The notes under the pieces: model-generated
Seen by the model: only the letters and a program-made list of their open reading frames with translations
The model's database searches: none
What the model was told of the DNA's origin: nothing
Translations under genes and position numbers: made by a program
Shown: positions 44,028 to 53,066 of the stretch, piece by piece
Layout of the letters: every line of letters starts with the position of its first letter
Position numbering within the stretch: the first letter of the stretch is position 1
NCBI GenBank assembly: GCA_029852775.1
Contig: LEKJ01000015.1
Span: 1-64,000, forward strand
DNA from: Pasteurellaceae bacterium LFhippo2
Lineage (GTDB): Bacteria > Pseudomonadota > Gammaproteobacteria > Enterobacterales > Pasteurellaceae
Direction: 5' to 3'
Length of the DNA stretch: 64,000 bases

Positions 44028-46847
44028 ATGACAGTCGATTACAAAAACACATTAAATTTGCCTGAAACAGGCTTTCCGATGCGTGGGGATCTTGCAAAAC
44101 GCGAACCTGCGATGTTAAAAAACTGGTATGACAATAATTTATACCAAAAAGTACGTGAAGCGTCGAAAGGTAAGAAGAGCTTTATTCTTCATGATGGCCC
44201 TCCGTATGCAAATGGTAATCTTCACTTAGGTCACGCCGTTAATAAAATTTTAAAAGATATTATTATGAAGTCAAAAACCGCTTTAGGTTTTGACACTCCT
44301 TATGTGCCTGGTTGGGACTGTCACGGTTTACCGATCGAGTTAAAAGTTGAAGGTATAGTAGGCAAACCTAACGAGAAAATCTCAGCAGCGGAATTCCGTC
44401 AAGCGTGCCGTGACTATGCTAAAGAGCAGGTTGAAGGTCAAAAAGCGGACTTTATCCGTATGGGGATTTTAGGTGATTGGGATAATCCATATCTAACAAT
44501 GAACTTCGATACTGAAGCTGAAATTATCCGTACTCTTGGTAAAGTAATCGCAAATAAGCACTTATACAAAGGCTCAAAACCTGTTCACTGGTGTTTAGAT
44601 TGTGGTTCTTCATTAGCGGAAGCAGAAGTAGAGTACGAAGATAAAGTTTCTCCATCTATCTATGTGCGTTTCTCTGCGGTAGATACAGCTGAAGTTGAAG
44701 CAAAATTCAATGCACAAGGTAAAGGTACTGGCGCACTTTCAGCTGTGATCTGGACAACAACCCCTTGGACATTACCATCTAACCGTGCAATTTCATTAAA
44801 TGCGAACTTAGAGTATCAATTAGTTCAATTCGGCGATGAGCGTGTAATTTTAGCGACCGAATTAGTGGAAGGCGCTCAAAAAGCAGCAGGTGTTGAAACT
44901 GTTGAAGTATTAGGTACAGCAACAGGTGCAGATTTAGAATTATTACGTTTTAATCACCCATTCTATGATTTCAGCGTACCATTTATTTTAGGTGATCACG
45001 TTACCACTGATGGTGGTACAGGTTTAGTACACACTGCACCAGACCACGGTCAAGACGACTATGTGGTTTCACGTAAGTACAATATCGAAATGGCTGGCTT
45101 AGTGGCAAATGATGGTAAATTCAAAGCAGAAACGCCATTCTTTGCAGGTAAAGGCGTATTTGAGTCAAATGACCTTGTTTTAGAAAAATTAAAAGAAACA
45201 GGTGCATTACTTAAATTAGAACGCATTAAACATAGCTATCCACACTGCTGGCGTCACAAAACACCAATTATCTTCCGTGCAACTCCGCAATGGTTTATTG
45301 GTATGGAAACACAAGGTTTACGCCAACAAGCATTAAGCGAAATCAAATCAGTACGCTGGATCCCAAGTTGGGGTGAAGCTCGTATCGACACAATGGTTGC
45401 AAACCGCCCAGACTGGTGTATCTCACGTCAGCGTACTTGGGGTGTGCCGATGACGATGTTCGTTCACAATGAAACAGATGAACTACATCCACGTACATTA
45501 GAGATCTTAGAAGAAGTGGCTCAACGTGTTGAGAAAGCAGGTATCCAAGCGTGGTGGGATCTTGATCCAGTTGAAGTATTAGGTGAAGAAGATGCGAAAA
45601 TTTACCGCAAATTACCAGATACATTAGACGTATGGTTTGACTCAGGATCAACTTACGCTTCAGTTGTACAAAAACGTGCTGAATTTAACGGTAACGAGAT
45701 TGATATGTACCTTGAAGGTTCAGACCAACACCGTGGTTGGTTTATGTCTTCATTAATGCTTTCAACGGCAACTGATGCAAAAGCACCTTACAAACAAGTA
45801 TTAACGCACGGTTTCACCGTAGATGAGAAAGGCCGTAAGATGTCTAAATCACTAGGTAATGTAATCGTGCCTAGCGAAGTTTGGAACAAAAACGGTGCTG
45901 ATATTTTACGTTTATGGGTAGCTTCTACAGACTATACTGGTGAGATCGCAGTTTCGCACAATATCTTAAACAGTGCAGGTGATACATACCGCCGTATCCG
46001 TAACACAGCTCGTTTCTTATTAGCGAACTTAAACGGTTTTGATCCTAAACGTGATTTAGTGAAACCAGAAGAGATGATCAGCTTAGACCGTTGGGCAGTA
46101 AGCTGTGCTAACGATGCGCAAAATGAGATCAAAGACGCTTACGATAACTACCAATTCCACACGGTAGTACAACGTTTAATGCGTTTCTGCTCTATCGAAA
46201 TGGGATCATTCTATTTAGATATTATCAAAGACCGTCAATATACAACGAAAGCGGACAGTCTTGCACGCCGTAGCTGTCAAACAGCGTTATGGCATATTTC
46301 TGAAGCATTAGTACGTTGGATTGCACCAATCCTTTCGTTCACTGCTGACGAAATTTGGAACCACTTACCGCAAGTTGAAGGTCGTTCACAATTTGTATTC
46401 ACTGAAGAGTTCTATGAAGGCTTATTTGGTTTAAGTGAAAGCGATAAATTAGACGATGCTTACTGGCAAAAACTATTAAAAGTTCGCGCTGAAGTAAACC
46501 GTGTATTAGAACAAGCGCGTAACGATAAGTTAATCGGTGCTGGTTTAGAAGCTAAGGTAACGGTTTATGCGAATGATGATATTCGTCCGTTATTAGAGCA
46601 ATTAGGCAATGAATTACGTTTCGTATTAATCACATCACAAGCGGTTGTTAAACCACTTTCAGAAGCAGATGTTGCAGAAGGTGAGTTAGCAGGTTTAGCG
46701 GTGAAAGTGGAACGTGCAGAAGGTGAAAAATGCCCACGTTGCTGGCATTATGCAACAGATGTTGGTTCACATGCAGGTCACGAAGCAGTTTGTGGTCGTT
46801 GTGTGGAGAATGTTGCGGGCGAAGGCGAGAAGCGTAACTTCGCGTAG
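44028..46847 (+). CDS. ileS: Isoleucyl-tRNA synthetase
   Basis: Class I synthetase with editing domain, 939 residues. HIGH motif [20 protein letters not shown]; editing domain with [21 protein letters not shown] in [14 protein letters not shown]-terminal zinc ribbon [10 protein letters not shown] and CGRCVENV. Size and layout match E. coli IleS (938). An uptake signal is at 46637-46645; a complex palindromic element follows the stop. Confidence 0.99.
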   Translation: MTVDYKNTLNLPETGFPMRGDLAKREPAMLKNWYDNNLYQKVREASKGKKSFILHDGPPYANGNLHLGHAVNKILKDIIMKSKTALGFDTPYVPGWDCHGLPIELKVEGIVGKPNEKISAAEFRQACRDYAKEQVEGQKADFIRMGILGDWDNPYLTMNFDTEAEIIRTLGKVIANKHLYKGSKPVHWCLDCGSSLAEAEVEYEDKVSPSIYVRFSAVDTAEVEAKFNAQGKGTGALSAVIWTTTPWTLPSNRAISLNANLEYQLVQFGDERVILATELVEGAQKAAGVETVEVLGTATGADLELLRFNHPFYDFSVPFILGDHVTTDGGTGLVHTAPDHGQDDYVVSRKYNIEMAGLVANDGKFKAETPFFAGKGVFESNDLVLEKLKETGALLKLERIKHSYPHCWRHKTPIIFRATPQWFIGMETQGLRQQALSEIKSVRWIPSWGEARIDTMVANRPDWCISRQRTWGVPMTMFVHNETDELHPRTLEILEEVAQRVEKAGIQAWWDLDPVEVLGEEDAKIYRKLPDTLDVWFDSGSTYASVVQKRAEFNGNEIDMYLEGSDQHRGWFMSSLMLSTATDAKAPYKQVLTHGFTVDEKGRKMSKSLGNVIVPSEVWNKNGADILRLWVASTDYTGEIAVSHNILNSAGDTYRRIRNTARFLLANLNGFDPKRDLVKPEEMISLDRWAVSCANDAQNEIKDAYDNYQFHTVVQRLMRFCSIEMGSFYLDIIKDRQYTTKADSLARRSCQTALWHISEALVRWIAPILSFTADEIWNHLPQVEGRSQFVFTEEFYEGLFGLSESDKLDDAYWQKLLKVRAEVNRVLEQARNDKLIGAGLEAKVTVYANDDIRPLLEQLGNELRFVLITSQAVVKPLSEADVAEGELAGLAVKVERAEGEKCPRCWHYATDVGSHAGHEAVCGRCVENVAGEGEKRNFA
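46637..46645 (+). repeat. Apl-type uptake signal in ileS
   Basis: Exact ACAAGCGGT. Confidence 0.8.
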
Positions 46848-46854
46848 TTTTAAG

Positions 46855-46966
46855 CCCCGTACTGACGTACGGGGTTACGCATTGTGTGAGTGCTTTGCAC
46901 TCTAGTTAGTTTGCTAGTTCGCTACAAAGTAGCGACACTATGCGTAACCACGTACGAAGTGCGTGG
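46855..46966. repeat. Nested palindromic element between ileS and pssA
   Basis: Four or five hairpins in a row: CCCCGTACTGACGTACGGGG (46855-46874), GAGTGC-TTT-GCACTC (46888-46902), TCGCTAC-AAA-GTAGCGA (46919-46935), CCACGTACGAAGTGCGTGG (46948-46966). An outer inverted repeat GTTACGCATTGTG / CACTATGCGTAAC (46874-46886 and 46936-46948) encloses the two middle ones. No T run. The first hairpin resembles the GTAC-type repeats at 3073 and 39100. Confidence 0.85.
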
Positions 46967-46986
46967 TACAAACGACGGAGCAGAGA

Positions 46987-48354
46987 ATGCTTATTCTAAA
47001 TAAACAAACCCGTGCAAAACGCCAATTAGAAAAACTCACTTTTATCCCTCAACAAGCGGATAAAGTGAATTTCTTAGGCTCAAGTGCAGAGTTTAAAACT
47101 CGCATTCTAGAATTGATTGCACAGGCACAATCTCGAATTTATCTGACAGCCCTCTATTTTGAGCAAGATGAAGCTGGGCAGGAAATTTTAGATGCACTTT
47201 ATCAAGCAAAAATTGCTCGACCAGAGTTAGATATTAAAATCCTTGTCGATTGGCACCGTGCTCAACGTGGGCGAATTGGCGAAGAGACATCTCGTTCAAA
47301 CGCTGACTGGTATGCGGATGTTCGCAATAAATATGCGTTACCGCCGGAAAAGGATATTGCCTTCTTTGGGGTGCCGATTAATAGTCGAGAGCTATTTGGT
47401 GTACTGCATTTAAAAGGCTTTATTTTTGATGATACTTTGCTGTATAGCGGTGCAAGTATCAATAACGTTTATCTACACCAAAAAGATCGTTATCGTTACG
47501 ACCGTTATCATCAAATTGAGAATGCGACTTTAGCGAATACTTTTGTTGAGTTTATCCAACACCATATTTTGCCAGATGCAGCGGTTTCTCGTTTAGATAA
47601 AGGTCATCGACCAAAAACGGCTGAGATTCGTCCTGCGATTAAAATGTTCCGTAAAAGTTTAAGTCAACAGAGCTTTGCATTTAGCGGACAAGCTTTGAAT
47701 GAAATGCAATTAATGGCATCGCCATTGGTTGGTTTAGGCCGTAAGAATAAGCTTAATAAAACGATTGAAGCGCTGTTTTACAAGGTTAAACAGAAATTAA
47801 CGATTTGTACGCCTTATTTTAATTTACCGCGTTCATTGATTAATCGTATTTCGTGGTTATTAGATAATGGCAGACAGATTGAGATCATTGTCGGCGATAA
47901 AACCGCAAATGATTTTTACACACCGCCTGAAGAGAAATTCTCAATGGCATCAGCGCTGCCTTATCTCTATGAAAAAAACCTACGTGCTTTTGCGAAACGT
48001 TTTGATCACTATATTCAAAATGGGCAGTTAACCGTTCGTTTATGGAAAGATGGCGATAACACTTATCATCTTAAAGGTGTATGGATTGATAGCCGTTATA
48101 TTTTATTGACGGGTAATAATCTAAATCCACGAGCATGGGGATTAGACGCTGAGAATGCGGTGTTATTATCGGATCCAAAAGGCGAGTTAACCGCAAGGGC
48201 AGAGCAAGAATTAGGGATAATCCGCACAAATACCAAAGTGCTTTCCCATTATAGTGATTTAGAGCAGCTACAAGATTATCCTGCGCAAGTCCAAAAATTA
48301 TTGAAGAAATTTGGGCGAGTGAAGTTAGATAAGATTGTGAAGATGTTGCTTTAG
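46987..48354 (+). CDS. pssA: PssA, phosphatidylserine synthase
   Basis: CDP-diacylglycerol-serine O-phosphatidyltransferase of the phospholipase D superfamily, first step to phosphatidylethanolamine. 455 residues from the ATG at 46987 (GGAG six bases earlier); E. coli PssA is 451. The two HKD motifs are HLKGFIFDDTLLYSGASINN and HLKGVWIDSRYILLTGNNLN. A longer in-frame reading from 46963 would start within the palindrome and is unlikely. Confidence 0.96.
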   Translation: MLILNKQTRAKRQLEKLTFIPQQADKVNFLGSSAEFKTRILELIAQAQSRIYLTALYFEQDEAGQEILDALYQAKIARPELDIKILVDWHRAQRGRIGEETSRSNADWYADVRNKYALPPEKDIAFFGVPINSRELFGVLHLKGFIFDDTLLYSGASINNVYLHQKDRYRYDRYHQIENATLANTFVEFIQHHILPDAAVSRLDKGHRPKTAEIRPAIKMFRKSLSQQSFAFSGQALNEMQLMASPLVGLGRKNKLNKTIEALFYKVKQKLTICTPYFNLPRSLINRISWLLDNGRQIEIIVGDKTANDFYTPPEEKFSMASALPYLYEKNLRAFAKRFDHYIQNGQLTVRLWKDGDNTYHLKGVWIDSRYILLTGNNLNPRAWGLDAENAVLLSDPKGELTARAEQELGIIRTNTKVLSHYSDLEQLQDYPAQVQKLLKKFGRVKLDKIVKMLL

Positions 48355-48365
48355 TTGAATCAAGT

Positions 48366-48427
48366 ACAACCGGTCTGATTTTTAGAATAATTTGCAAATT
48401 ATTTCCAAAATCAGACCGGTTGTTCTT
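48366..48427. terminator. Bidirectional terminator between pssA and the Slam-like gene
   Basis: ACAACCGGTCTGATTTT and AAAATCAGACCGGTTGT form a perfect 17-bp stem. Each arm is an uptake signal with one base changed (ACAACCGGTC in place of ACAAGCGGTC). TCTTTTATTT follows. Confidence 0.88.
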
Positions 48428-48431
48428 TTAT

Positions 48432-49895
48432 TTAGAATTGTTTACTGAAATCTAAAAAGACGCGGTGCTTATCGTAGCTATAGAAAGAGTGATTGCTACG
48501 AGTGCGTGTAAAATTATAGGTTAAACGTGGAGTTATACCCAAATAGTGTACTGCTCTATGCCAGACAGAAGCTTGTAATCCAAGCTCACGGTTACGTTGC
48601 GTAATACCAAAAATTGGCATAGGCGCTTTATATTGCTTCTGAGCTAAGTTTACTGATAAGCGAGTAGAAAGCCCTTTCCCCCATTCTTGCCCCCAACCAA
48701 GATTAATTCCACGACGCCAGAAGCTATCATCTTTATCGCGTGTTGAAGTGCGGTTGTAGTTAACATTCGCAAACCAGTACTGCTTAGCATTAGCAAGATA
48801 GGTTACTCCAGCGGAAGCGAAATGATAGTTACCATTTAAATGCTTACGAGTCGCATAGCGCTGTTCGCCATATTCATAGTTAGCATTAAGTTGCCATTGT
48901 GGATTAATCCAATAGTGTGCTTCAAGGCTAGTGCCGCCTACTTTTGAGAAACGTTTTAGAGTATCGCTTTGATTAGAGCCACCCGCATAGAACGTCTGTT
49001 CCATAAATGGCAGTAGTGCAATGCCATATTTTGCATTTTGGAAGCCTAAGCCAACACTTGCTCGCCCTGTTACTTCATTATATTTTTTGTTGTCCCAGTA
49101 ATATTTACCGTTACCATTTAAGCGAAGTTCATTGTAAAAACCATTGCCCCAAGACCATTTCTTACCAATATTCAAATTAAAGCCAATACCTTCTGCAGAT
49201 TCACGTTTTGGCGCTATCCAGTTGCCATATTGTGTACCTGTTTTTGGGGCGTTATTAATATTAGGATCTTTTAGATAAGTTAAACCACCACCAAAGCTCC
49301 AACGATCCCGTTGATTAATTGCTTGAATATATTGATCGATAATTCTATTTACTTCGGGGGCAATATTATCCGCGCGTAATTTTTGGAATTGATCTTCTGC
49401 TGCAACAAGCTCATTATTTTCAAATAAAACCGTTGCAAGCTGTAAACGCACAGGAATGATATTATTATCTTGCGCAAGAATTTGGCGGTATAAAGACACC
49501 GATTTTGAGTAATCTCTTTGCTGTTTAGCAAGAATTGCTTGTGCCCATTGGGTTAAAATCGGATCTTGAAATTGTGTTGGGATTTGCTGATATATCGGAT
49601 AGAGTAGTTCCACATTATCCATATTCCCTTGCATCACAGCAGGAATTAGTGCACGAACCACTAGATCTGGCTGCTTTGCTAATTCTTCTTTTGAGATCGA
49701 TATGCTCTTTGCATTTTGCTGTGGCGCTTTTTCTTGTTGCGATGGTAGCTGATTTTGAGATATTGGGCGTGTCACTGTATTTTCAGTCTGAACACGTTGA
49801 TCGTTTAAGCGATCTGCAACTTTCTGCGTATCGCTCGCAACAGCGATAGCAGAAAGCGCAACTGAAAGCGTTGAAATTAAAAGTTTATTTTTCAT
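48432..49895 (-). CDS. Slam-like outer-membrane protein (TPR plus DUF560 barrel)
   Basis: 487 residues: Sec signal peptide (LLISTLSVALSAIAVAS), a linker, TPR-like helices (about 100-200: YPIYQQIPTQFQDPILTQWA, LYRQILAQDNNIIPVRLQLA, EDQFQKLRADNI) and a C-terminal beta-barrel of about 290 residues rich in aromatic-ended strands (LGWGQEWGKGLSTRLSVNLA) ending FLDFSKQF with the final Phe typical of outer-membrane barrels. This layout is that of Slam, the surface lipoprotein assembly modifier that moves lipoproteins to the cell surface in Neisseria and Pasteurellaceae. No candidate surface lipoprotein is adjacent, so the client is unknown. Confidence 0.83.
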   Translation of the reverse strand: MKNKLLISTLSVALSAIAVASDTQKVADRLNDQRVQTENTVTRPISQNQLPSQQEKAPQQNAKSISISKEELAKQPDLVVRALIPAVMQGNMDNVELLYPIYQQIPTQFQDPILTQWAQAILAKQQRDYSKSVSLYRQILAQDNNIIPVRLQLATVLFENNELVAAEDQFQKLRADNIAPEVNRIIDQYIQAINQRDRWSFGGGLTYLKDPNINNAPKTGTQYGNWIAPKRESAEGIGFNLNIGKKWSWGNGFYNELRLNGNGKYYWDNKKYNEVTGRASVGLGFQNAKYGIALLPFMEQTFYAGGSNQSDTLKRFSKVGGTSLEAHYWINPQWQLNANYEYGEQRYATRKHLNGNYHFASAGVTYLANAKQYWFANVNYNRTSTRDKDDSFWRRGINLGWGQEWGKGLSTRLSVNLAQKQYKAPMPIFGITQRNRELGLQASVWHRAVHYLGITPRLTYNFTRTRSNHSFYSYDKHRVFLDFSKQF

Positions 49896-49966
49896 AAGAG
49901 TTATGGCATTAAAGATAATGTATTTATAAATGAGAATAGTTTATCTTTATTTAGCGGTAATTCAAT

Positions 49967-50776
49967 CTAAATTACACCCAATTTTTGTAATGCATCTAAA
50001 ATTCCATCTTGCTCAATAGGCAAGGTCACATAGTCTGCAACGGCTTTTACTTCATCTTCGGCATTGCCCATAGCTACGCCAAATCCAGAATGTTCTAACA
50101 TCTCTAAATCATTTAAGCCATCGCCAAATGCCATTGCATTATCAATGGTATAGCCGAAATGGTGCATCACATCTTGAATCCCTTTTGCTTTAGAGTTGTG
50201 TTTGTTGAGCAGATCGACTGAATATTTATGCCAGCGCACTTCTTTAAAATCGTCTTCTAAAATACCCGTTGCCAGTACTTCTTCAGCCTGCTCAACAGTG
50301 AAAAAGGCTAATAGTTGAATCACATCATTTTTTAGATGGTGATCGGGATCGACAATATAATCCGCTTTGATCGGGCGAATTGCTTCATCCACTTCTGGCG
50401 TTGCCTTAGATACGGCAATTTGCTCAGGCGTAACAAGCGCATACTCTAAATTCAACGCTTTAAGTTTTGATAATGCGCGTTCGATTCGTTCATTGTTTAA
50501 AAAATAGTGACTGATGACTTCGCCTTTATACAGATTATATTGCCCATTTGTGGTGACAAAGAGTTCAAAGCCATCTTCGTTCATCAGTGGTTTAATTGCA
50601 TCAGGAAAAGCACCAAAAGTACGTCCTGTAGCAATGGCTGGAATAATGCCTTTAGCTTTTAAAGCGGGGAGAACTTGCTGTGGAATGGAGTCGGGAATAC
50701 GTGTCTCTTTTTTGTAGTAGAGCGTTTCATCAATATCGAAAAAGACAATTTTTACTGGATGTTGTGGTTTATTCAT
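49967..50776 (-). CDS. HAD-superfamily (Cof-type) phosphatase
   Basis: 269 residues of the Cof/YidA group, which dephosphorylate sugar phosphates and other small metabolites. Motif I FFDIDETLYYKK, motif II VTTNGQYN, motif III lysine in HNSKAKGIQDVMHHF, motif IV AFGDGLNDLEMLE, and a type IIB cap between. Substrate cannot be predicted. It is divergent from comF. Confidence 0.9.
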   Translation of the reverse strand: MNKPQHPVKIVFFDIDETLYYKKETRIPDSIPQQVLPALKAKGIIPAIATGRTFGAFPDAIKPLMNEDGFELFVTTNGQYNLYKGEVISHYFLNNERIERALSKLKALNLEYALVTPEQIAVSKATPEVDEAIRPIKADYIVDPDHHLKNDVIQLLAFFTVEQAEEVLATGILEDDFKEVRWHKYSVDLLNKHNSKAKGIQDVMHHFGYTIDNAMAFGDGLNDLEMLEHSGFGVAMGNAEDEVKAVADYVTLPIEQDGILDALQKLGVI

Positions 50777-50816
50777 ATCGTAAATCCTTATCTAAAAAGT
50801 CGCAAAATTTTATCAG

Positions 50817-50838
50817 TTTTTCGATGAAGATCACAAAA
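50817..50838. promoter_or_regulatory. CRP-S-like site upstream of comF
   Basis: TTTT-TCGA-TGAAGA-TCAC-AAAA compares with the Pasteurellaceae CRP-S (Sxy-dependent) consensus TTTT-GCGA-TCTAGA-TCGC-AAAA. The diagnostic C of the left half is kept; the right half TCAC looks like a normal CRP half-site. It lies 57 bases before the comF ATG. Confidence 0.55.
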
Positions 50839-50894
50839 ATAGTCCAAATTAATCGGCTAAAAATTGATAAAGTTCAATAAAAACAGGAGGCTAT

Positions 50895-51572
50895 ATGAAT
50901 ATTTGGGGATTTCGTTGTTGTCATTGTGATAAGCCATTGGCAATTGCATCGCAAGGCATTTGTAGCTCGTGTTACCGATTACTTAGCCAAAAGCCTTATT
51001 GTGGCTGTTGTGGAGCGGCTTTGACTCACTATCAACTTGGCTGTGGTAAATGTTTGCGAGATGAACCTAAATGGCATCGAATTGTGCAAATTTCAGAATA
51101 TAAAGCACCGCTTGCAGAGTGGATTCATCGTTTCAAATATCAGCAAAATTACTGGCTAGATAGAATGTTAGCCCGTCTATTATTGTTGGCAATTCGCAAT
51201 GCTCAGCGAGAATTTCAGCTAAAACTTCCCGAAGTGATTATTCCTGTTCCACTGTTTTGGCAAAGGCAGTGGAAAAGGGGATTTAATCAAGCGGAGCTTA
51301 TTGCTCAGCCCATTTCTGAATGGCTTCAGATTCCGCTAGATACTCAAAGTTTGCAACGCACTCGCGCTACTCGCCCACAGCAGGAGCTTACGGCCAGTGA
51401 AAGGCGGAATAATTTACGTAAGGCATTTTGTTATCAGCCGATAAAAAACTATCAACGTGTTGCACTTGTCGATGATGTGGTGACGACTGGTTCAACGATG
51501 AATATGATTTGTATTGAATTACTTAAACAAGGAGTAAAAGAGATCCAAGTTTGGACGTTAGCGAGAGCATAA
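50895..51572 (+). CDS. comF: ComF family protein (competence, phosphoribosyltransferase fold)
   Basis: 225-residue protein needed for late steps of natural transformation in Haemophilus and Bacillus. N-terminal zinc finger-like cysteines (CCHCDKPL, CSSCYRLL, CGCCGAAL, CGKCLRDEP) and a C-terminal PRT fold with VALVDDVVTTGSTMNMI. Strong ribosome site AGGAGG. With the uptake signals in the window and the CRP-S-like box upstream, it points to a naturally competent host. Confidence 0.94.
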   Translation: MNIWGFRCCHCDKPLAIASQGICSSCYRLLSQKPYCGCCGAALTHYQLGCGKCLRDEPKWHRIVQISEYKAPLAEWIHRFKYQQNYWLDRMLARLLLLAIRNAQREFQLKLPEVIIPVPLFWQRQWKRGFNQAELIAQPISEWLQIPLDTQSLQRTRATRPQQELTASERRNNLRKAFCYQPIKNYQRVALVDDVVTTGSTMNMICIELLKQGVKEIQVWTLARA

Positions 51573-51615
51573 AAAGATTATAAAGTTATAGTTAAGTTAT
51601 ATAAAAGGGAGTAAA

Positions 51616-51882
51616 ATGAGTAATAAAATTGAATGGACTGAAAAAGCTCGTAAAGGGCTTGCTAAAATAACTAATTTGCAAATTCGAGCAAAAATTTATA
51701 ATGCGATTAGCGAATTAAAAGATTGGCCAAGATGTTTTCTTGATATTAAGAAGTTACAGAATCGTTCAGATTATCGATTAAGAGTTGGAAATTATCGTGT
51801 CATTTTTGAGATTGATACGCAAGGTAACCCAATTATTATTACAATCAACAAAGTGGAGAAACGAGATGACAACACCTACTAA
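51616..51882 (+). CDS. RelE/ParE-family toxin
   Basis: 88-residue RelE-fold protein: IEWTEKARKGLAKI, the DIKKLQNRSDYRLRVGNYRV core, VIFEIDTQGNPIIITI and the final KVEKRDDNTY. YRLRVGNYRVIFEI is the typical RelE/ParE/HigB segment. It overlaps the next gene by 17 bases, giving the toxin-first order seen in higBA-like pairs. It lies 43 bases after comF with its own GGGAG site and could be read through from comF. Confidence 0.9.
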   Translation: MSNKIEWTEKARKGLAKITNLQIRAKIYNAISELKDWPRCFLDIKKLQNRSDYRLRVGNYRVIFEIDTQGNPIIITINKVEKRDDNTY

Positions 51883-52222
51883 TTTACATAATGCTAATGT
51901 GCAAATTGTTAATGATCAGAATGGTTTACCGCTTGTTGCGGTTCTACCCTACGATTACTACTTATCATTAGTTTCTACACCAAAGCAAATTGAAGAACCT
52001 ACGGTTCCACACGAAATAGTTGGTGCTGTATTAATTAATGGTATTTCGCCGTTACGTGCTTGGCGAGAATATTTAGGTTTTACTCAAGAAGAGATTGCGA
52101 AACGTTTAGGCATTTCTCAACCTGCTTATTCGAAATATGAAAAATCACAAACTTTGCGTAAAAGTACTAAAGAAAAAATTGCTAAAGCACTTGGTATTGC
52201 ACCTATCCAGTTAGAATTTTAG
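51866..52222 (+). CDS. HTH antitoxin of the RelE-type pair
   Basis: 118 residues from the ATG at 51866 (AGTGGAGAAACGAG upstream). N-terminal half resembles a Phd/YefM-like or prevent-host segment with VNDQNGLPLVAVLPYDYYLS; C-terminal half is a XRE helix-turn-helix (REYLGFTQEEIAKRLGISQ, AYSKYEKSQTLRKSTKEKIA). A composite of this kind is common in HigA-like antitoxins. Its last four bases overlap the end of the convergent TatD-family gene. Confidence 0.88.
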   Translation: MTTPTNLHNANVQIVNDQNGLPLVAVLPYDYYLSLVSTPKQIEEPTVPHEIVGAVLINGISPLRAWREYLGFTQEEIAKRLGISQPAYSKYEKSQTLRKSTKEKIAKALGIAPIQLEF

Positions 52223-53016
52223 TCTTTTAGCCAAAACAACTTCTCACTAGTTTGCCAAATCGTTTCGGCGATTAATTCAGGGCTTTCTGTTCGTAATTCA
52301 CAAAGTGAGTGAAAGCTGACATTGAGTCGTTCTGGGCGATTAGGTTGGCCTTGAAAGCCAAACGCCGGCATATCAGGGGCATCGGTTTCTAAAATTAAAC
52401 TTTCCAATGGAAGCTTGCGAATGGCTTCGCGAGTTTTATTTGCACGTTGGTAAGTAATAGTTCCCCCAATTCCAATTTTATAACCTAAATCGACAAAGCG
52501 TTTAGCTTGCTCATAACTACCAGCAAAGCCGTGTACTACGCCTGTTTTAGCTAATTGTGCTTTTCTTAAAAAAGGCGCAAGAGCATCATGACTTTTACGG
52601 GAATGTAAATTAACAGGTAAATCAAACCGCTTGGCAAAAGCTAATTGGGCTTCTAAAAATTCACACTGCTTTTTCCACATTTCAGCAGTAGCTACACTTT
52701 CTACCGCCTTCTCTAAACCAATTTCAGCAATAGCGGTACAAGATGGATCTTTTTCTGCTAATCGCTTTTCTAATAAATCTAAGTCAGAGAGTTGATGTTC
52801 GGCGATATAAAGTGGGTGTAGGCCTAATCCATAAACGATATTATTTGGTTCCACACGGCTACAACCGGTCACTTTATCGAAATTTTTTGCAAAAATAGCG
52901 ACAACTAAAATACGTTCAACATTGGCTTGTTTAGATTGTTCAACAAGTTGGGAAATAGAAAGGTTTAAATCTTGGGAAAGATAATCTAAGTGAGTATGGG
53001 TGTCGAAGAATTTCAT
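52219..53016 (-). CDS. TatD-family deoxyribonuclease, YjjV-like
   Basis: 265-residue TIM-barrel metal-dependent hydrolase. Metal ligands: FFDTHTHLDY at the start, IAEIGLE, LPVNLHSRKSHD, GVVHGFAGS, LILETDAPDMP. The GFQGQPNRPE segment matches the YjjV branch of TatD proteins. Role: putative DNase or D-aminoacyl-type hydrolase in quality control; not settled. The start lies 12 bases after the cstA terminator hairpin. Confidence 0.92.
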   Translation of the reverse strand: MKFFDTHTHLDYLSQDLNLSISQLVEQSKQANVERILVVAIFAKNFDKVTGCSRVEPNNIVYGLGLHPLYIAEHQLSDLDLLEKRLAEKDPSCTAIAEIGLEKAVESVATAEMWKKQCEFLEAQLAFAKRFDLPVNLHSRKSHDALAPFLRKAQLAKTGVVHGFAGSYEQAKRFVDLGYKIGIGGTITYQRANKTREAIRKLPLESLILETDAPDMPAFGFQGQPNRPERLNVSFHSLCELRTESPELIAETIWQTSEKLFWLKD

Positions 53017-53021
53017 AGATA

Positions 53022-53052
53022 AAAAAATGGCACGAGCGAGACGCTCGCGCCA
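53022..53052 (-). terminator. cstA terminator
   Basis: On the minus strand TGGCGCGAGCG-TCT-CGCTCGTGCCA followed by TTTTTTTAT. Confidence 0.92.
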
Positions 53053-53066
53053 GCTAAATATGATTA

